A stretch of 64,000 nt of DNA. Origin: RGIG6919 sp045531905 (GTDB lineage Bacteria > Bacillota > Clostridia > Lachnospirales > Lachnospiraceae). A program made the translations under genes and the position numbers. The notes under the pieces were generated by a model, which saw nothing but the letters and a program-made list of their open reading frames with translations, had not been told where the DNA came from and did no database searches. The stretch is from assembly GCA_045531905.1 (NCBI GenBank), contig JAZSEY010000026.1:124001-188000 (forward strand). Reading direction: 5' to 3'. This document shows positions 61,821-64,000 of the stretch, in pieces (the stretch's first letter is position 1; every line of letters starts with the position of its first letter).

Positions 61821-62712
61821 ATATTGTATGAAATTGTGTCATTGGATGTGCTTTATCGTATACTTCTTTAATACCATTTCTGGAATTCTTCATATATACC
61901 TGGGTGGTAGAAATATCTGCATGCCCTAACAACTCCTGTACAGATTTCAAATCTGCACCATTCTGCACTAAATGATAGGCAAAGGAATGACGAATCATAT
62001 GCGGTGTAATCGCCTTGCTAATTCCTGCCTGAGATGCATATTGTTTTAATATCTTCCAGAAGCCTTGTCTGGTAAGCGGTGCCCCCTGACAGTTAGTGAA
62101 AAAGTACTCCTGTTCATAACAAAACGTATCTCTTGCTTTATCTAAGTACAACTTCAATGCTTGATATGCGTTCTCTTCAAAAGGCAATATTCGCCCTCTA
62201 TTATCATCCTTGCATACAATATAGCGCATGGACATATTCACATCCTGCACTTTAAGAGCGATTAATTCTGACACTCTTAGACCTGTTGCATACAAAAGCT
62301 CTAACATGGCTTTATCACGAATCTCCTTCGGAGTCTTTCCTGAAGGTTGTTCCAATAAGCGTCTTACTTCATCAACAGTCAATGTATCTGGCATCCTTTT
62401 ATCAATTTTAGGTGGTTTCAGTAATTCTGTCGGGTCAAGTCTTACAATCCCCTGACGCAATAAATACAAATAAAAAGACTTAATTGCCGCCACACTTCTT
62501 GATACACTTGACGATGCACTACCAATACGCTCCAAATATAGTACATAAGAATTCAAATTCGTAGCACTGACCGCCTGCACCGAAGGTACATCATGTTCAT
62601 CCATATATGTATTCAATTTTCTCAAATCCCGCATATACGAAGCCACTGTGTTCTTGCTAGATTTTTTAACATCCAACAAATAGGCTTCATACATCCCTAA
62701 TTCATGCCACAT
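61819..62712 (-). CDS. xerD: Site-specific tyrosine recombinase XerD
   Basis: Resolves chromosome dimers at dif with XerC. The 297-residue protein has an N-terminal SAM-like core-binding domain and a catalytic domain with Arg in YATGLRVSELIALKV, His-x-x-Arg in TPHMIRHSFAYHLV, His in LGHADISTTQVYM and the nucleophile Tyr in the same segment. The ATG at 62712 has AAGG seven bases upstream. Position with spoIIM fits the Bacillus nudF-spoIIM-xerD region; the housekeeping role is therefore preferred to a mobile-element integrase. Confidence 0.92.
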   Translation of the reverse strand: MWHELGMYEAYLLDVKKSSKNTVASYMRDLRKLNTYMDEHDVPSVQAVSATNLNSYVLYLERIGSASSSVSRSVAAIKSFYLYLLRQGIVRLDPTELLKPPKIDKRMPDTLTVDEVRRLLEQPSGKTPKEIRDKAMLELLYATGLRVSELIALKVQDVNMSMRYIVCKDDNRGRILPFEENAYQALKLYLDKARDTFCYEQEYFFTNCQGAPLTRQGFWKILKQYASQAGISKAITPHMIRHSFAYHLVQNGADLKSVQELLGHADISTTQVYMKNSRNGIKEVYDKAHPMTQFHTI

Positions 62713-62748
62713 GCAAATACCTTCTTCGCTAACGAAATATATCATTAA

Positions 62749-63324
62749 TTATATCAGAACCTTCACAAAAATGAAATATAAAATATGTGGATTCACAAAG
62801 GATTCTACAAAACATCCCACTATCAACACTGCCAAAATCAGAATACTTTTCATACCGTTTGCTGCAAGGTCTGATTTCTTAAATGCATATACCGGCTTCT
62901 TAAAAAACAGTACATACAACAAATACATGGCAACACCATAAAACACAATTTGTGGCATCCATGCAGAAACACTATAGAGCACGCCCGATACACCAAAATG
63001 CATGGTTTCCACAGCGGTCTGCATACCAAACACAAACCCACACACAACAACTCCAATCAAAAAGAAATTAAAGCGTTTCCATGTATGGGCAATGATACAA
63101 ACCAATCCCAGTTGCAAAAATCGCATACAAAGTACATGTAAAAATAATTCTTTTCCAGAAACATCCGCAAGTTCATCTAACGCAACTTCATGTATCGCGA
63201 ATACATGCATCAATCTATCAAACTCTGGCATTAACACATTTGCCAACATAGCACCTACTACGATTGACAGATAAAAATATATTGTATAATGTATTTTTCC
63301 TACTTGCAGTTTCTTTCCTTTCAC
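62749..63324 (-). CDS. spoIIM: Stage II sporulation protein M
   Basis: The 191-residue membrane protein has about five helices and the SpoIIM-type stretch FFLIGVVVCGFVFGMQTAVETMHFGVSGVLYSV, with a conserved N-terminal IYFYLSIVVGAMLANVL. SpoIIM acts with SpoIID and SpoIIP in peptidoglycan remodelling during engulfment. The start is GTG (63322-63324), as the ATG just upstream is followed at once by a stop. Neighbours nudF and xerD support the call. Confidence 0.8.
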   Translation of the reverse strand: MKGKKLQVGKIHYTIYFYLSIVVGAMLANVLMPEFDRLMHVFAIHEVALDELADVSGKELFLHVLCMRFLQLGLVCIIAHTWKRFNFFLIGVVVCGFVFGMQTAVETMHFGVSGVLYSVSAWMPQIVFYGVAMYLLYVLFFKKPVYAFKKSDLAANGMKSILILAVLIVGCFVESFVNPHILYFIFVKVLI

Positions 63325-63358
63325 ATAAACACCCCGTCAATCATTCTTGTCCTATTCA

Positions 63359-64000
63359 TTATATTGACGTTGTATCTTTATTATTACCAAACATTTTGTC
63401 GTATCCAAGAATTGCCACAACAGTTTTTGCATCCACAATTTCGCCTGTCATAACCAAAGAAAGTGCCTGCTCAAATGGCATTTTCACAATATCTATAAAT
63501 TCATCCGGATCCAAATGACGCTCACCAAACTCTAAATCTCTAGCATAAAATATTGTGACTTTTTCATCACTAATACCAATATCCGTAATAATCTCAGTAA
63601 AGTATGTTAATTGTCCTGCCACGATTCCCAGTTCTTCCTGCAACTCTCTTCTGGCACAAATTTCTGGTAGTTCCCCAGGATAATCATAACACCCCGCCGG
63701 TAACTCCAAATTTACGCGATTCAAGGTGTTTCTATATTGTTTTACCAGATAAACATTTCCATCATCATCCAACGGCAACACGCTGGCTCCACCTTTTTGT
63801 TTTACAATATCATAAACAACCTCTCCACCATTAGGAAGCACCAGTCGTTCCCTTCCAAGTTCCATTACCCGACTCTGATAAATGCTCTCGTAACCATGCT
63901 TTGTAAAACACAATTTCAGTAAGGAATCCAAATCTTCTATAGCCTGTTCTTGTGTAAGCACATGAATCCCCTGCATTCCCAATTTTCTTGCCGCCAACAC
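63359..64000 (-). CDS. NUDIX hydrolase (ADP-ribose pyrophosphatase-like) fused to a HAD-type C-terminal segment, 5' end outside window
   Basis: From about residue 36 on, this is an ADP-ribose pyrophosphatase-type NUDIX protein: GGASVLPLDDDGNVYLVKQYR, LELPAGCYDYPGE and ARRELQEELG. The box has one extra residue between its first Gly and first Glu. The frame stays open to the window edge with no ribosome site. Its first 30 residues (LAARKLGMQGIHVLTQEQ, AIEDLDSLLK) look like the last strand and helix of a HAD-superfamily phosphatase. A HAD-NUDIX fusion is therefore likely; a frameshift or a mis-set start is possible. Confidence 0.8.
   Translation of the reverse strand: MLAARKLGMQGIHVLTQEQAIEDLDSLLKLCFTKHGYESIYQSRVMELGRERLVLPNGGEVVYDIVKQKGGASVLPLDDDGNVYLVKQYRNTLNRVNLELPAGCYDYPGELPEICARRELQEELGIVAGQLTYFTEIITDIGISDEKVTIFYARDLEFGERHLDPDEFIDIVKMPFEQALSLVMTGEIVDAKTVVAILGYDKMFGNNKDTTSI

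Noticed and set aside
61819..62712. Tyrosine recombinase as evidence of a mobile element
   Set aside because: The neighbours (NUDIX, spoIIM) match the chromosomal xerD locus of Firmicutes, and there are no att repeats or phage genes around it.
1..64000. CRISPR arrays, insertion sequences or prophage segments
   Set aside because: No regularly spaced repeats, transposase-like proteins or phage structural genes were seen anywhere in the window.

Overview
The window is AT-rich Firmicutes DNA. Gene content and order point to a motile, strictly anaerobic Clostridia member, most likely Lachnospiraceae of the Roseburia/Agathobacter/Lachnospira type. The evidence is a complete clostridial fla/che-type flagellar operon with CodY beside it, an Rnf complex in rnfCDGEAB order, a biotin-dependent sodium-pumping decarboxylase operon, a GH94 disaccharide phosphorylase, the sporulation-linked genes ylmC/ymxH, spoIIIE/ftsK and spoIIM, and a class B sortase. 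The species cannot be fixed from sequence alone. Almost everything is on the minus strand; only yprB and aroC are on the plus strand. I see no insertion sequence, prophage or CRISPR array.

Positions 1-13,121 (minus) hold flgB-flgC-fliE-fliF-fliG-fliH-fliI-fliJ-motE-fliK-flgD-TIGR02530-flgE-flbD-motA-motB-fliL, running off the left edge: rod, MS ring, switch, export ATPase, hook and stator genes in assembly-related order. codY lies upstream with its own promoter. Positions 14,121-18,801 are yifB(comM)-dprA-topA (DNA uptake/topology). Positions 18,881-24,835 are one apparent operon, rnfC-D-G-E-A-B, then ylmC and nrdR, ended by a clear terminator. At 25,239-25,321 there is a tRNA-Leu(CAA); its 3' end, terminator and a palindrome are duplicated downstream.

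Positions 25,435-27,658 carry a BI-1 family membrane protein, a class B sortase and a NUDIX hydrolase. Positions 27,766-35,011 are ruvA-ruvB-zapA-U32-ftsW-pbp (recombination and cell wall/division). yprB diverges from ruvA and converges on cheR. Positions 37,205-41,072 are yhiN-cmk-ispH-rpsA. Positions 41,147-46,378 encode a sodium-pumping decarboxylase with two different carboxyltransferase subunits: an acyl-CoA type and a pyruvate/oxaloacetate type, a separate biotin carrier, the membrane beta subunit and a lipoprotein-like gamma subunit. Together with Rnf, this gives the cell two routes to an ion gradient.

Positions 46,546-54,735 run tepA-uppP-ftsK-fhs-rimO-pgsA-cinA. Then come GH94-yuiD, rpsO and pnp (each with its own promoter, structured leader and terminator), aroC on the plus strand, and the conserved nudF-spoIIM-xerD neighbourhood at the right edge. 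The NUDIX protein there appears to be fused to the end of a HAD-family hydrolase.

Most of the window is conserved core genome. The items most worth a second look are the two-carboxyltransferase sodium pump and its Cys-cluster subunit, the probable HAD-NUDIX fusion, the pnp leader attenuator, a hairpin between Shine-Dalgarno and start in aroC, the AGGA-loop hairpins before flgB, the Cys-motif tail on RnfE, and the tRNA-Leu tail duplication.
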